Part shown: positions 1 through 8,660 of the stretch, one piece after another
How the letters are laid out: every line of letters begins with the position of its first letter
Position numbering within the stretch: the first letter of the stretch is position 1
From: an uncultured Caulobacterales bacterium
GTDB taxonomy: Bacteria; Pseudomonadota; Alphaproteobacteria; Caulobacterales; Caulobacteraceae
Direction: 5' to 3'
Assembly (NCBI GenBank): GCA_903900155.1
Contig: CAIUMD010000084.1
Location: forward strand, 1-51,441
DNA: 51,441 bases
Made by a program: the position numbers and the translations under genes
Notes under the pieces: model-generated
Databases searched by the model: none
What the model was told of the DNA's origin: nothing
What the model saw: only the letters and a program-made list of their open reading frames with translations

Positions 1-20
1 AGCTCCCCCAGCGGGGGAGC
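1..20. repeat. short inverted repeat at window edge
   Basis: The first 20 bases form a near-perfect palindrome of a C5 arm and a G5 arm. It resembles the arms of the larger intergenic palindromes at 18979-19097 and 35013-35143, so it may be the right end of another copy cut by the window edge. Confidence 0.4.
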
Positions 21-28
21 AGATTAAG

Positions 29-62
29 AAAAAGGCCGCCGGGGCTACCTGGCGGCCTTTTC
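29..62. terminator. bidirectional intrinsic terminator
   Basis: An 11-bp stem (29-40 with 51-62, core GGCCGCC/GGCGGCC) closes a 10-nt loop. It is flanked by A5 on the left and T4 on the right, so both strands carry a U-tract. It sits 7 bases beyond the stop of the DUF3850 gene. Confidence 0.8.
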
Positions 63-69
63 TTTATTC

Positions 70-549
70 TCAGCCCTTGCGGACGATCCGGGCCGCGGCG
101 GCGTGGAAACCCGCCTCGGCTTGGGCCAGGTCGGCCACGGCGCCGTGGCGGTCGCGGGCCACGCCCATGTTGCTGGCGGCGTAGCTTTCCGAGACCTTGC
201 GGGCCTCCTGGGCGCGCAGGGCGGCGTTGCTGGCGGCGGTCTCGTGCCAGGTCGCCAGCTGCTCAGGCGTGACCTCGGCGGCGGCGTCCGGGTGCGGCGC
301 GACTTCGCCGAAGCCGATGGCCACGAAGCCGTGGATCACGCCGCCATAGTCTTCTTCCGACAGCAGGAAGGTCACCTGCCGCTCCTCGGCCTGGCCGGTA
401 TAGGTCTCGCTCTCCGGGTCGAACTCCGACAGCACCAGAATGTCGCCGACCTTGAAGTCGCGGTCGTTGCGACGGATCTCGAAGCGCTTCTGGCCCGAGC
501 GGACGGCGGCGAAATATTTGGGCCAGGTCTTGAGTTCGTGGCGGGTCAT
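70..549 (-). CDS. DUF3850 (ASCH/PUA-like) domain protein
   Basis: 159-residue protein. The N-terminal half has the DUF3850 signature: HELKTWPKYF at residues 4-13, then a conserved G-K/R-FEIRRNDRDFKVGDILVL stretch and an aromatic-rich strand ending near GFVAIGFGEV. The family has a PUA/ASCH-like RNA-binding fold; its biological role is not established. The C-terminal half (about residues 85-159) is Ala/Glu-rich, probably helical, and not part of the domain. I chose ATG at 549 over an upstream TTG (561) because the domain begins two residues after it. The gene stands alone between a terminator and an intergenic palindrome. Family assignment is firm; function is unknown. Confidence 0.8.
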   Translation of the reverse strand: MTRHELKTWPKYFAAVRSGQKRFEIRRNDRDFKVGDILVLSEFDPESETYTGQAEERQVTFLLSEEDYGGVIHGFVAIGFGEVAPHPDAAAEVTPEQLATWHETAASNAALRAQEARKVSESYAASNMGVARDRHGAVADLAQAEAGFHAAAARIVRKG

Positions 550-641
550 GGCGGGCTTCAATCTAAGAAATAGGAAGGCGGGGGTTCTGGCGATCGAACC
601 CTAGCGCACGGTTAATAGCAGTCGATAGGCTGTGGATGGCC

Positions 642-729
642 GAAAACCTCGTCCTTCGACAAGCTCAGGATGAGGTTTTCAGCGGATAGTCAGTAGTCCT
701 CACCCTGAGCCTGTCGAAGGGCGAGGACG
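642..729. repeat. intergenic palindrome, family A, copy 1
   Basis: Two halves face each other. One contains CCTTCGACAAGCTCAGGATG and the other a diverged reverse complement with CCTGAGCCTGTCGAAGG, with the same GAAAACCTC/GAGG ends. Related copies lie at 8566-8656 and 39915-40009. It occupies the gap downstream of engB. Confidence 0.85.
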
Positions 730-734
730 GACCC

Positions 735-1412
735 TCACTCGTCGATGCACAGCCGCACGATTTCCGCGCGCAGCTCCGGCATCCCTAAGCCCTTCTCGGA
801 CGAGGTGGCGAGCACGCGGGGGAAGGCGGCGGGGCGCTTGGCGATGGCCTTCAGCGTTTCGGCCACGACCTTGTCGACTTCGTGCGGCTTGATCTTGTCG
901 GCCTTGGTCAGAACGATCTGGTAGCTGACGGCCGCCACGTCCAGGGCGTCCAGCGCCTCCAGGTCGACCTTCTTGAGGCCATGGCGGGCGTCGATCAGGA
1001 CATAGACGCGCTTCAGATTCGGACGACCGCGCAGATAGGCTCGCCCTAAGTCCTGGAACTTGTCGACGATCGAGCGCGAGGCGCGGGCGAAGCCGTAGCC
1101 GGGCAGGTCGACCAGGCGCACCTTCTCGGCCAGCAGGAAGAAGTTGATCTCTCGCGTGCGGCCCGGCTCGTTCGAGGCGCGGGCCAGGTACTTCTGCCCC
1201 ACCAGCCCGTTGATCAGGCTGGACTTGCCGACGTTGGAGCGGCCCGCGAAGGCCACTTCCGGCAGGTCCGTGGAGGGCATGGTGTCCATGCGGACAGCGC
1301 CCATCACGAACGAGACGGGTTGGGCGAAGAAGACCCGCGCCGTCTCGATCTGCTCCTCGGTGAACTCGGACTTGTCGGAGAAGTCCGGTACGATGGTCGG
1401 TTCGTCGGTCAT
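735..1412 (-). CDS. engB: ribosome-biogenesis GTP-binding protein YsxC/EngB
   Basis: 225-residue TRAFAC-class GTPase needed for 50S subunit assembly in bacteria studied so far. Visible G motifs: G1 GRSNVGKS (residues 57-64), the G2-region Thr in EPGRTRE, G3 DLPG in [10 protein letters not shown]4 TKAD and G5 near TSSEKG. Length is normal for the family. The reading frame is open upstream to 1655, but that part is a shadow of yidC. The ATG at 1412 shares its A with the TGA of yidC (TGATG), which implies translational coupling and fixes the start. It is the last gene of the rpmH-rnpA-yidC-engB block. Confidence 0.95.
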   Translation of the reverse strand: MTDEPTIVPDFSDKSEFTEEQIETARVFFAQPVSFVMGAVRMDTMPSTDLPEVAFAGRSNVGKSSLINGLVGQKYLARASNEPGRTREINFFLLAEKVRLVDLPGYGFARASRSIVDKFQDLGRAYLRGRPNLKRVYVLIDARHGLKKVDLEALDALDVAAVSYQIVLTKADKIKPHEVDKVVAETLKAIAKRPAAFPRVLATSSEKGLGMPELRAEIVRLCIDE

Positions 1413-3268
1413 CAAGTGGCGTTTGCGGTCTTGCCCTGCAGTCGAGCGATGATCTTGTCGATCGGGTTCTCGACCTTGTAGCGGCGCATGATGATGTACT
1501 GCTGGATGATGGTCAGGACGTTCGACCAGCACCAGTAGATCACCAGGCCCACCGCGAACTGCGACAGGGTGAAGGTGAAGATGATCGGGAACAGCTGGAA
1601 GATGCGCTGCTGGATGGGGTCGCCGGCCGGCGGGTTCATCGCCGTCGTCAGCCACATGGTGAAGCCGTACAGCAGCGGCCAGACGCCGATGTGCAGCGGA
1701 CCGCCCAGGAACGAGCCGATCAGCGGGGCCGTCGCCGGATCCCAGGGGATCGCGCCGAACAGGTTGAAGATCGTCGACGGATCGCGGGCCGACAGGTCCT
1801 GGATCCAGCCGAAGAACGGCGCGTGGCGCATTTCGATGGTGACGGTCAGCACCTTGTACAGCGAGTAGAAGACCGGGATCTGGATCAGCATGGGCAGGCA
1901 GCCCATCATCGGGTTGATCTTCTCCTTGGCGTACAGCTGCATCATTTCCTGCTGCTGCTTGGCCGGGTCGTCCTTGTGCTTGGCCTTGAGCTTCTCGACC
2001 TCGGGCTGGATCTTCTTGATCTTGGCCATGCTCTCATAGCTCTTGTCCGCCATCGGATAGAGGACAAGCTTGAGCACGACGGTCAGCAGCATGATGGCCA
2101 GGCCGAAGTTGCCGACCAGCTTGTAGAAGATCTCCAGGATATTGAAGATCGGACGGGTGAACATCGAGAACATGCCCCAGTCCACGGCCCAGTCGAAGCG
2201 CGGGATTTCGGCCTTGCGGCTGTCCCAGAACTTCCACCACTCGGGCGCCTGGCCGTTGTACTCGTACTTGCGCAGCAGCGGCACGGTCTTGGCGCCGGCG
2301 AACAGGCGGGTGGCCTGGGTCAGGGTCGCGCCGGGGTTCAGGGCTTGCGTGGGGCCGACGATGTTGACGTCATAGACATCCGTGCCGCCGACATTGGTCA
2401 TGCGGTACTGGGCCTTGATGTTCTGGTCCTGGTTCGGGACCAGGGCCGCCAGCCAGTATTTGTCGGTAATGCCGGCCCAGCCGCCGACCGAGTCGTAGGT
2501 CGTGAGCGGCTTGTCCTTCTTCCACTTGCCGTACTTGTTCAGCTCGAGCTTCTGGTCCTTGCCCGCGCCCAGCACGCCGATGGCGCCTTCGTGGACGATC
2601 TGGGTCTTGCCGAGGTGGTCGGTGATGCCCTGGCGCTGCACGGTGGCGTAGGGGGCCAGCTGGAAGGCGCTCGTACCGTTGTTCTTGACGCTGTCGGTGA
2701 CGGTGAACATCGCCTGGTCGTCGACGGCGATGACGCGGGTGAAGAGCAGGCCCTGGCCGTTGTCGAACGTCATGGTGACCGGCGAGTTCGGACGCAGCAC
2801 CTGGCCCGGCGCGGCGGTCCAGACGGCGCGGCTGTCGGGCAGGCCCGGCAGGTTGGCGCCGGCCCAGCCGAAATCGGCGAACCAGGCGTGCTCGGCGCCT
2901 TCCGGACGGAAGAGCTCGACCGGCGGCGAGTTCTTGTCGGTGGTCTCGGCGTACTTGCGCAGGAACAGGTCGTCGATGCGGCCGCCCTTCAGGGCGATCG
3001 AGCCCGACAGGGCCGGGGTGTCGACGACGATGCGCGGGCTGGCCGCCTTGGCCGTGTCGCGCGACAGGCGCAGCGGGGCCGGGTTGCCGTTGGCGTCCAG
3101 GGTCACGCCGGGCTGGGTCGCGGCCATCTGAACGGCGGCGGCCTTCTTGGCGCGCGCCTCGGCCTCTAGCTTGCGCTGTTGCGGACCCAGGACGAAGAAC
3201 TGGTACCCGATCAGGATCGCGAACGCGCTGACGATGAACATCAGCGTGTTTTTGTTGTCGTTCTGCAT
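1412..3268 (-). CDS. yidC: membrane protein insertase YidC
   Basis: 618 residues. YidC inserts and folds inner-membrane proteins with or without SecYEG. The protein has an N-terminal membrane anchor (about residues 8-27), a large periplasmic beta domain (about 60-370) and a C-terminal Oxa1/Alb3 core with five hydrophobic segments (about 375-600). The core contains the cytoplasmic helical hairpin [15 protein letters not shown] and the [14 protein letters not shown] segment. In the first core helix ([11 protein letters not shown]) a Lys lies where E. coli YidC has its functional Arg. The start lies 7 nt after the rnpA stop, so no yidD gene separates them, unlike many bacteria. The 3' end overlaps engB. 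Confidence 0.96.
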   Translation of the reverse strand: MQNDNKNTLMFIVSAFAILIGYQFFVLGPQQRKLEAEARAKKAAAVQMAATQPGVTLDANGNPAPLRLSRDTAKAASPRIVVDTPALSGSIALKGGRIDDLFLRKYAETTDKNSPPVELFRPEGAEHAWFADFGWAGANLPGLPDSRAVWTAAPGQVLRPNSPVTMTFDNGQGLLFTRVIAVDDQAMFTVTDSVKNNGTSAFQLAPYATVQRQGITDHLGKTQIVHEGAIGVLGAGKDQKLELNKYGKWKKDKPLTTYDSVGGWAGITDKYWLAALVPNQDQNIKAQYRMTNVGGTDVYDVNIVGPTQALNPGATLTQATRLFAGAKTVPLLRKYEYNGQAPEWWKFWDSRKAEIPRFDWAVDWGMFSMFTRPIFNILEIFYKLVGNFGLAIMLLTVVLKLVLYPMADKSYESMAKIKKIQPEVEKLKAKHKDDPAKQQQEMMQLYAKEKINPMMGCLPMLIQIPVFYSLYKVLTVTIEMRHAPFFGWIQDLSARDPSTIFNLFGAIPWDPATAPLIGSFLGGPLHIGVWPLLYGFTMWLTTAMNPPAGDPIQQRIFQLFPIIFTFTLSQFAVGLVIYWCWSNVLTIIQQYIIMRRYKVENPIDKIIARLQGKTANAT

Positions 3269-3275
3269 GGAGCGC

Positions 3276-3737
3276 TTAACCGGAAACTTTGGGATCGGGT
3301 GATTGGGAAGAGGCGGCTTCAGACTTGACGTCTAGAGATTTGGGGCCGGGCTGACGCTTGGGAACCTTAGCTCCCCCGCGATCGTACTCGGCGGCGAGGC
3401 TTATCAGCGCGGTTTTGACGTCGTCAAGCAAACGCCCCCATTCGCGGGCGGTGGTTCCGCCGCGCGCGATGAACACATAGTCGTGCGAAGGCCGCGCATG
3501 AAGGGGCAGGACCAGCCTTGCGGCCTCGCGCAGGCGGCGTTTGGCGCGATTTCGGTCGACGGCCCCGCCGATCTTCTTGGTGGCGGTGAAGCCGACCCGC
3601 ACGGTGGGGTCCTCGTCGGGCCGCTTGCGCATCTGGATGAAGACCGCGCCGCGCGACAGGGCCGGGGCCTTGGCCGCCAGCAGGAAGTCGGGGCGCTTGC
3701 GCAGCTTTTCGAACTTGAGAGCTTGGACTTCAGGCAT
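3276..3737 (-). CDS. rnpA: ribonuclease P protein component
   Basis: 153 residues. This is the small basic protein that helps the RNase P RNA mature tRNA 5' ends. The family core runs from about residue 8 to 110: an N-terminal aromatic cleft region (FEKLRKRPDFLLAAK), then VGFTATKKIGGAVDRNRAKRR, which contains the RNR motif. The C-terminal 40 residues are a charged, Pro/Ser-rich extension longer than in most homologues. The ATG follows immediately after the U-tract of a hairpin (3742-3795), so the ribosome-binding site is unusual and may be absent or structured. Confidence 0.93.
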   Translation of the reverse strand: MPEVQALKFEKLRKRPDFLLAAKAPALSRGAVFIQMRKRPDEDPTVRVGFTATKKIGGAVDRNRAKRRLREAARLVLPLHARPSHDYVFIARGGTTAREWGRLLDDVKTALISLAAEYDRGGAKVPKRQPGPKSLDVKSEAASSQSPDPKVSG

Positions 3738-3741
3738 GAAA

Positions 3742-3795
3742 AAAGCCGCCTTTCCGGCGAGAACCTGAAACCAGGTCTGTGGAAAAGGCGGCTTT
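3742..3795 (-). promoter_or_regulatory. terminator-like hairpin between rpmH and rnpA
   Basis: An 11-bp stem (3742-3752 with 3785-3795, AAAGCCGCCTT/AAGGCGGCTTT) encloses 32 nt. On the minus strand it is followed by a six-T run that ends only two bases before the rnpA ATG. It looks like an intrinsic terminator or attenuator that would lower rnpA expression relative to rpmH, and it may also occlude the rnpA translation start. Confidence 0.65.
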
Positions 3796-3830
3796 GATCA
3801 TCGTCTTGCCTCCCGGGGGAGGAAGAGAAA

Positions 3831-3965
3831 TTAGGCGGTCAGGCGCTTGCGGCCCTTGGCGCGGCGACGCGCGACGATCTTTTGACCGTTCTTGGTGGCC
3901 ATACGCGCGCGGTAGCCGTGACGGCGAGCACGCACGAGCTTCGACGGCTGGAAGGTGCGCTTCAC
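3831..3965 (-). CDS. rpmH: 50S ribosomal protein L34
   Basis: 44-residue ribosomal protein. The translation begins [20 protein letters not shown] and ends KGRKRLTA, essentially the whole L34 consensus, with very high Arg/Lys content and normal length. The start codon is GTG (3965); no ATG is available at the conserved N-terminus, so simple ATG-based gene finding misses it. It heads the rpmH-rnpA-yidC-engB block, the usual bacterial order. Confidence 0.96.
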   Translation of the reverse strand: MKRTFQPSKLVRARRHGYRARMATKNGQKIVARRRAKGRKRLTA

Positions 3966-4103
3966 GACGTGGCTCCGAAATGCATAAACGTTGGACGCGA
4001 GGCGTGGGGCTCCGCGAGTGAGGGGCGGTGGATAAAAGAACAGGCGCGGGATGTCAACCTGAGTCGGTTCAGAGGCTTAAGAGAACTTCTCCGCCCCCAA
4101 TCC

Positions 4104-4134
4104 CGTCATCCCGCGCATAAAGCGCGGGATGACG
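4104..4134. repeat. perfect 13-bp inverted repeat
   Basis: CGTCATCCCGCGC, a 5-nt spacer, then its exact reverse complement. It resembles a short form of the TCATCCCGG-type palindromes elsewhere in the window. It lies between the quinone oxidoreductase stop (4154) and the rpmH start. The stem has no T-tract, so it is not a clear terminator. Confidence 0.8.
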
Positions 4135-4153
4135 GTGAAGGGAAGAGGAAGGG

Positions 4154-5131
4154 TCAGGGGACGATCACCGCCTTCCCCACCACCTTGCGCTGCGCCAGCA
4201 GCTCAAACGCCTCCCGCCAGCGATCCAGCGGCAGCTCGGCGTGGACATGGGGCCTTATGACGCCCTCGTCGGCCATTTTCCAGATCGCTTCGCCGTTCTC
4301 GCGGCCTTTCTCGGGGAATTGCCGGCCGTACTCCCCCGCCCGCACGCCCATGACCGAGAAGCCCTTGATCAGCGGCATGTTGACCGAGACCGTCGGGATC
4401 CGCCCCGAGGTGAAGCCGATCACCAGCAGCCGGCCGTCGAAGGCGATGCAACGGACGCTCTCGTCGAACACGTCGCCGCCCACGGGGTCGTAGATGACGT
4501 CGGCGCCGTGACCGCCGGTGATCTCTTTCACGCGCTCGCGAAAGCCGTTCGAGACGTTCACGACCGCGTCCGGCGCATAGAGCGCCTGCACCTGGGCCAG
4601 CTTGTCGTCCGAGGCCGAGGCGGCGATGACCTTCGCGCCCAGGGCCTTGGCCAGGTCGACCGCCGCCAGGCCCGCTCCGCCGGCCGCGCCGTGGACCAGC
4701 ACCCACTCGCCGGGCTCTAGCCGCGTGCGGCGGACCAGGGCGACATAGGCGGTGAGATAGGCCGCGCCGTATGCCGCCGCCTCGGCGAAGGACAGCCGGG
4801 CGGGCTTGGGCTTCAGGGCCTCGGCCGACAGCACCGCATATTCGGCGAACCCGCCCAGCCGCGCCCCGCCGACCACGGTGTCGCCGACCTGGAGGCCGGT
4901 GACGCCCTCACCCAGCGCCGCCACCTCGCCGGCGATGTCCAGGCCCGGCGTGAAAGGCAGCGGCGGTTTGAACTGGTACGCGCCGCGCGTCATCAAGAGG
5001 TCGGGAAAGTTGACGCTGGCGGCGCGGATCCGCACCAGGACTTCGCCGGGGCCGGGCGTCGGCGTGGCGACCTCACGGACCGCGCAACCGGCGAAGTCGG
5101 GGGCCAGGTCCTCGACGACCAGGGCGTGCAT
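4154..5131 (-). CDS. zinc-independent NAD(P)H:quinone oxidoreductase (MDR family)
   Basis: About 325 residues. It has a GroES-like N-terminal domain followed by a Rossmann domain with the AAGGAG-type loop (HGAAGGAGLAAVDLAK). The zinc-binding Cys/His residues of alcohol dehydrogenases are absent, and the segment around ASVNFPDLLMTRG is typical of quinone-oxidoreductase-like MDR proteins. The expected reaction is NADPH-dependent reduction of quinones or enones in the cytoplasm; the substrate is unknown. ATG 5131 and GTG 5149 are both possible starts and neither has a clear Shine-Dalgarno; I prefer the ATG. A repeat separates it from the esterase upstream, so co-transcription is uncertain. Confidence 0.85.
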   Translation of the reverse strand: MHALVVEDLAPDFAGCAVREVATPTPGPGEVLVRIRAASVNFPDLLMTRGAYQFKPPLPFTPGLDIAGEVAALGEGVTGLQVGDTVVGGARLGGFAEYAVLSAEALKPKPARLSFAEAAAYGAAYLTAYVALVRRTRLEPGEWVLVHGAAGGAGLAAVDLAKALGAKVIAASASDDKLAQVQALYAPDAVVNVSNGFRERVKEITGGHGADVIYDPVGGDVFDESVRCIAFDGRLLVIGFTSGRIPTVSVNMPLIKGFSVMGVRAGEYGRQFPEKGRENGEAIWKMADEGVIRPHVHAELPLDRWREAFELLAQRKVVGKAVIVP

Positions 5132-5169
5132 GGTGGGGGGAGTGCTCACTGTTACATCCCAAATATGTC

Positions 5170-5269
5170 TGTCATCCCGGACAAGCGCGCAGCGCGCCGA
5201 TCCGGGACCGCCACAGGCTCCGAGCTTCCGGCGGTCCCGGCTCTCCGCTTCGCTGCGGCCGGGATGACA
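5170..5269. repeat. TGTCATCCCGG-type palindromic element, copy 1
   Basis: The ends TGTCATCCCGG and CCGGGATGACA are exact reverse complements. The inside holds a second, imperfect pair of arms (GATCCGGGACCG and CGGTCCCGGCTC type). Sister copies lie at 10762-10862 and 33375-33488. It fills the gap between the quinone oxidoreductase and esterase genes. Confidence 0.85.
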
Positions 5270-5276
5270 GGGAGAT

Positions 5277-6320
5277 TTAAGCCTGCTTGTCGAACGTCTC
5301 GCGCACCAGCCCCGCGATCTCGCGGCACGCCGCGTCCGCCGCCGGGATCGCGCCGGTGAAGGCCGTGAAGCCGTGCGCCAGGCTGTCGTAGCAGCGGTAG
5401 CGCACCGCGATGCCGGCGTCCTTCAATCGCTTGGCATAGGCCTCGCCCTGGTCGACCAGCGGGTCGAAGCCGGCGGTGGCGATGACCGCGGGAGCGAGGC
5501 CCGACAAGTCGGCGGTCTTGTCCGGCGACAGGCGCGGATCGGCCGGGTCGGCGTCGGCGCCCATATAGTGGCCCATGAACCAGTCCATGGTCGCGCGGGT
5601 CAGGGGATAGGCGTCGGCATAGGTGGTCATGGACGGCGTCTCGCTGGCCACGTCCACGGCCGGGTAGATCAGGATCTGCGCCGCCGGCTGCGGCTCGCCC
5701 CTGCGCTGCATCTCCTGGGCGATGATGGCCGAGAAGTTGCCGCCCATGCTGTCGCCGCCGATGGCCGGCGGGACGGCCGCCGCGCCGAAGCGCGCCGTGT
5801 TGTCGCGCGCCCAGCGATAGGCGGCCAGCACGTCCTCCAGGCCGGCCGGGAACTTGTGGTCCGGGGCCAGGCGGTAGTCGACCGAGATCACCGCCGTGCG
5901 CACGATCCGCGCCAGGATCGAGCAGAAGGCGTGGCAGGTCTCCAGGTCCCCGATCACCCCGCCGCCCATATGGGCGTAGACGATCAGCGGCGCGGTCGAG
6001 TCCTGGTTCTCCGGTCGATAGGCGCGGCAGGGGATCGGACCGTTCGGACCCTCGATCGACAGGCTTTCGGTGCGCACGCCCGGCTCCAGCGGGCCTTGCA
6101 CCACAGCCAGGGCGCGGGCGCTGCCGGCCACGGCCTCGGCGGGCGAGACGCTGCTCATCGGCGGCATCTTCTTGGCCGCATGGGCGAAGAACTGGAAGCG
6201 GGGGTCCAGGGTGCGCCCGCCCTTGTAGACGACCCCGCCGCCCGACATGGCCCGCAGGACCGGGCTGGGCAGCGACAGGATCAGCTTCAGGATGGTCTTC
6301 TGGGCGGCGTCGGAGGCCAT
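5277..6320 (-). CDS. alpha/beta hydrolase, HSL-type esterase
   Basis: 347-residue carboxylesterase/lipase of the hormone-sensitive-lipase family. An oxyanion-hole motif of the HGGG type is written HMGGG (in YAHMGGGVIGD). The nucleophile elbow is GDSMGG, the acid lies near TAGFDPLVDQ, and the catalytic His is in LAHGFTAF. The extra Met in the oxyanion motif is a deviation from the family norm. The ATG at 6320 has GGGGAG upstream. It follows the TetR gene and two flavin monooxygenases on the same strand, so it may hydrolyse esters made by Baeyer-Villiger type oxidation. That link is inference; the substrate is unknown. Confidence 0.88.
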   Translation of the reverse strand: MASDAAQKTILKLILSLPSPVLRAMSGGGVVYKGGRTLDPRFQFFAHAAKKMPPMSSVSPAEAVAGSARALAVVQGPLEPGVRTESLSIEGPNGPIPCRAYRPENQDSTAPLIVYAHMGGGVIGDLETCHAFCSILARIVRTAVISVDYRLAPDHKFPAGLEDVLAAYRWARDNTARFGAAAVPPAIGGDSMGGNFSAIIAQEMQRRGEPQPAAQILIYPAVDVASETPSMTTYADAYPLTRATMDWFMGHYMGADADPADPRLSPDKTADLSGLAPAVIATAGFDPLVDQGEAYAKRLKDAGIAVRYRCYDSLAHGFTAFTGAIPAADAACREIAGLVRETFDKQA

Positions 6321-6356
6321 GTTCTACTCCCCACTCTTTGTTGTTCTTGGTGTTCT

Positions 6357-7034
6357 TTAAAGTCTTGGCAGCGCCGGCAGTCCGCCCAGGATCAGCTTGA
6401 CGGCGAAGTCCGCCGCGCCCTCGGTGTCGACGGGCCGCCGCTCCAGCATCTTGTCGCCGATCTCGCGGGCCACGGCGATGCAGGCCGTGGTCAGATAGTC
6501 CAGGTCGACCGGCGGGGCGTGGGCGTGTTCCAGCACGCGGGCGAAGGCCTCGCGCACCTCGTCGAACACGGCGGTGACCTCGGGGGTCGGACGGGCGTGC
6601 GGGATCTGCTCGCCCGGCGGCCGGTTGATCCGCCAGGCCTCCTGCTCGGTGGCCACGAAGTTGAAATAGGCCAGGATCGCGCCGCGCACGAAGCTCTCGA
6701 AGTCGGTGGCCTTCTCGGACTGTTCGCGCAGCAGCGGCCGAAAGCGGCGCGCGCCGTCGTCGGCCAGGGCGTCGAACACCTCCTCCTTGGACTTGTAGTA
6801 GTTGTAGAAGGTGCCCGAGGCGAGGCCGGTGCGGCGGATGATGTCGCGCACGGTGGCGGCGTCGTAGCCCAGCTCGCCGAACACCTCGCGCGCGGCGTCC
6901 AGGATCGCCTGGCGATTGGCGGTCTTGGTGCGTTCCCGCTTGCCCGGTCGCTGGTCGACGTGAGGCTTGGGGAAGTAGGCGATATTCGACATGGACCGCG
7001 ACTCGAAGGCGGAGCGTTCGTGACGCCCCGTCAT
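6357..7034 (-). CDS. TetR/AcrR family transcriptional regulator
   Basis: 225 residues. The N-terminal TetR HTH is clear: TANRQAILDAAREVFGELGY, then ATVRDIIRRTGLASGTFYNYYKSKEEVF. The C-terminal ligand-binding region has no recognisable substrate signature. I prefer ATG 7034 because GTAAGG (7048-7043) sits 8 nt before it and overlaps the stop of the preceding monooxygenase gene, suggesting coupling. A later ATG (6992) is the alternative. Its place between a flavin monooxygenase and an esterase suggests it controls these genes, possibly through the shared element at 8500-8515 and 10332-10347. Confidence 0.88.
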   Translation of the reverse strand: MTGRHERSAFESRSMSNIAYFPKPHVDQRPGKRERTKTANRQAILDAAREVFGELGYDAATVRDIIRRTGLASGTFYNYYKSKEEVFDALADDGARRFRPLLREQSEKATDFESFVRGAILAYFNFVATEQEAWRINRPPGEQIPHARPTPEVTAVFDEVREAFARVLEHAHAPPVDLDYLTTACIAVAREIGDKMLERRPVDTEGAADFAVKLILGGLPALPRL

Positions 7035-7044
7035 GATCACAGCC

Positions 7045-8469
7045 TTACTCTGCGGCAACACGCAACACCTTTGCGGCGCGTGGTTGAATCGGCAGGGGGT
7101 TACCGGCGGCCTTGGCGCGCTTCACGCCCCGCTTCAGCTCCTTGCGCAGGTCGTAGGCGTACTCCCCGCAATTGATCTGGATCGTGTGGCGGGCCGAGGC
7201 GACATAGTGCGACTTCACCGCCTGGTGCATCGCGTCGCGCTCGCGGGCCATGGTCGCCGCGTCCGGCATGGCGTAGCGGCCGGTCAGGTAGGCGGCGATC
7301 AGTTTCGACTGCTCCTCGGCGATCGGCATCATCGCGCACAGCGGCTGGACCAGGGCGACCATGAAGAGGTTGTCGAAGCGCGGGTCGATCATCCGCTTCC
7401 ACAGGGCGATGTCGTTGTCGGGCGCGTCGATGACCAGGCTGTCGAAGAACGGGAAGGTGATCTTGTAGCCGGTGCACCAGATCACCGCGTCGGCCTCGAC
7501 CGACGTGCCGTCCTTGAAGACCACCTGTTTCCCGTCAAACCGCTCGATATCGGGCTTGATGGTCACGTCGCCCGAGCCGATACGGTTGTAGAGCTCGTGG
7601 CTGATGGCCGGGTGCGACGCGCCGAAGTCGTGGTCGGGCTTGGGCAGGCCGTGGTCCTCGGGCCGGCCGTGCACGGCGGCGATCTTTTTCTCCAGCATCC
7701 GGGCGACCGTCTTGGCCGGCAGAATCCGCGACAGCAGCGGCGGGTCCTGGCTCGGATGGTTGGTGAAGTGGTCCAGCACCTCGTTGCCGAAATAGCGCGG
7801 CACCACCCAGTAGCCGCGCCGCACCGACAGATAGACCCCGTCGGTGTTCTCCCGCCGGCCCAGTTCGCAGGCCAGGTCCAGCGCCGAGTTGCCGAAGCCG
7901 ACGATCACCACCTTCTTGCCGCGCAGGTCGTGGGGCGTGGCGGGGTCGATATAATAATGGCTGTGCATCTCCAGCCCGGTGAAGGGGCCGGGCGGTTTCG
8001 GCTCGGGCCAGCGCGGGTCCCAGTGGTGGCCGTTGGCGACGCAGAGGGCGTCGTAGAGCCGCTTCTCGCCGGTCTCGAGGGTGATTTCCCAGAGGCCGTC
8101 GTCGCGGCGTTTCGCCCAGGTCACCGCGCACTGGAAGGTGATGCGGTCGCGGAAGCCGAAGTGGTCGACGTAAGCGTCGAAATAGGTCGCGATGTGGGTG
8201 TGGTGCGGATAGTCCGGATAGTCGGTCGGCATCGGAAAGTCCGAATAGGCCATCTTGTCCCGGCTGGTGTTGATGTGCAGCGAGCGGTAGGCGCTGCTCA
8301 TGCCGTTGCGGTTCTGGAACACCCAGTTGCCGCCGACCCGGTCCGAGGCCTCGAAGCAGTCGAACGGGATGCCCGCCGCGTGCAACTGCTTGCAGGTGGC
8401 GATGCCCGAGCTGCCCGCGCCGATGACGCAGACCTTGGGCAGGGCGAAGGCGGCGGAGCCGTCGGCCAT
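7045..8469 (-). CDS. flavin-containing monooxygenase (FMO/BVMO-like) 1
   Basis: 474 residues. The first FAD-binding motif is GAGSSGIAT (about residues 17-25). An FMO-type fingerprint FTGLEMHSHYY follows, with Tyr where Baeyer-Villiger enzymes have Trp. The second, NADPH-binding motif is GFGNSALD, and the C-terminal ATGY-type box is present as CTGYKITFPF. Expected activity is NADPH/O2-dependent oxygenation of a ketone or heteroatom in the cytosol. A strong Shine-Dalgarno (GGGAGGAAG) precedes the ATG. It is a diverged paralogue of the gene at 8923-10320. The substrate cannot be read from sequence. Confidence 0.9.
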   Translation of the reverse strand: MADGSAAFALPKVCVIGAGSSGIATCKQLHAAGIPFDCFEASDRVGGNWVFQNRNGMSSAYRSLHINTSRDKMAYSDFPMPTDYPDYPHHTHIATYFDAYVDHFGFRDRITFQCAVTWAKRRDDGLWEITLETGEKRLYDALCVANGHHWDPRWPEPKPPGPFTGLEMHSHYYIDPATPHDLRGKKVVIVGFGNSALDLACELGRRENTDGVYLSVRRGYWVVPRYFGNEVLDHFTNHPSQDPPLLSRILPAKTVARMLEKKIAAVHGRPEDHGLPKPDHDFGASHPAISHELYNRIGSGDVTIKPDIERFDGKQVVFKDGTSVEADAVIWCTGYKITFPFFDSLVIDAPDNDIALWKRMIDPRFDNLFMVALVQPLCAMMPIAEEQSKLIAAYLTGRYAMPDAATMARERDAMHQAVKSHYVASARHTIQINCGEYAYDLRKELKRGVKRAKAAGNPLPIQPRAAKVLRVAAE

Positions 8470-8499
8470 CGAGCTTCCTCCCGTCGCGAGTGGCCTCGC

Positions 8500-8515
8500 G
8501 ACTTATCGTTGTTCA
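8500..8515 (-). promoter_or_regulatory. shared 16-bp element upstream of FMO 1
   Basis: The minus strand reads TGAACAACGATAAGTC, 31 nt before the start codon. The identical 16-mer occurs upstream of FMO 2 (10332-10347), and a weaker relative (GAACAACAAAGAGT) lies before the esterase (around 6333-6348). It may be a common operator or promoter core; the local TetR protein is the obvious candidate binder. Confidence 0.45.
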
Positions 8516-8565
8516 CCGATGATGAACCCGTTGGGAGGGGCGTCAATGTTGACGCTGCGGGAGCC

Positions 8566-8656
8566 GAAACCTCGTCCTTCGACAAGCTCAGGATGAGGTT
8601 TCTACTGAAGCGCCCAAAGTAGCCCTCATCCTGAGCCTGTCGAAGGGCGAGGGCGG
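8566..8656. repeat. intergenic palindrome, family A, copy 2
   Basis: Carries the same facing arms as copy 1 at 642-729 (CCTTCGACAAGCTCAGGATG and CTCATCCTGAGCCTGTCGAA). It separates FMO 1 from the DUF2164 gene and may end the upstream transcript. Confidence 0.85.
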
Positions 8657-8660
8657 CTCC

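Noticed and set aside
642..729. CRISPR-like repeat
   Set aside because: Copies are dispersed over 40 kb, palindromic and single at each site; there are no regular spacers.
735..1655. EngB start at 1655
   Set aside because: The extra 81 residues are out-of-frame yidC sequence; ATG 1412 is coupled to the yidC stop and starts the conserved N-terminus.
1691..3169. 492-codon open frame opposite yidC
   Set aside because: Antisense shadow of yidC; composition (runs of G, R, D, H) and lack of any domain are typical of mirrored high-GC genes.
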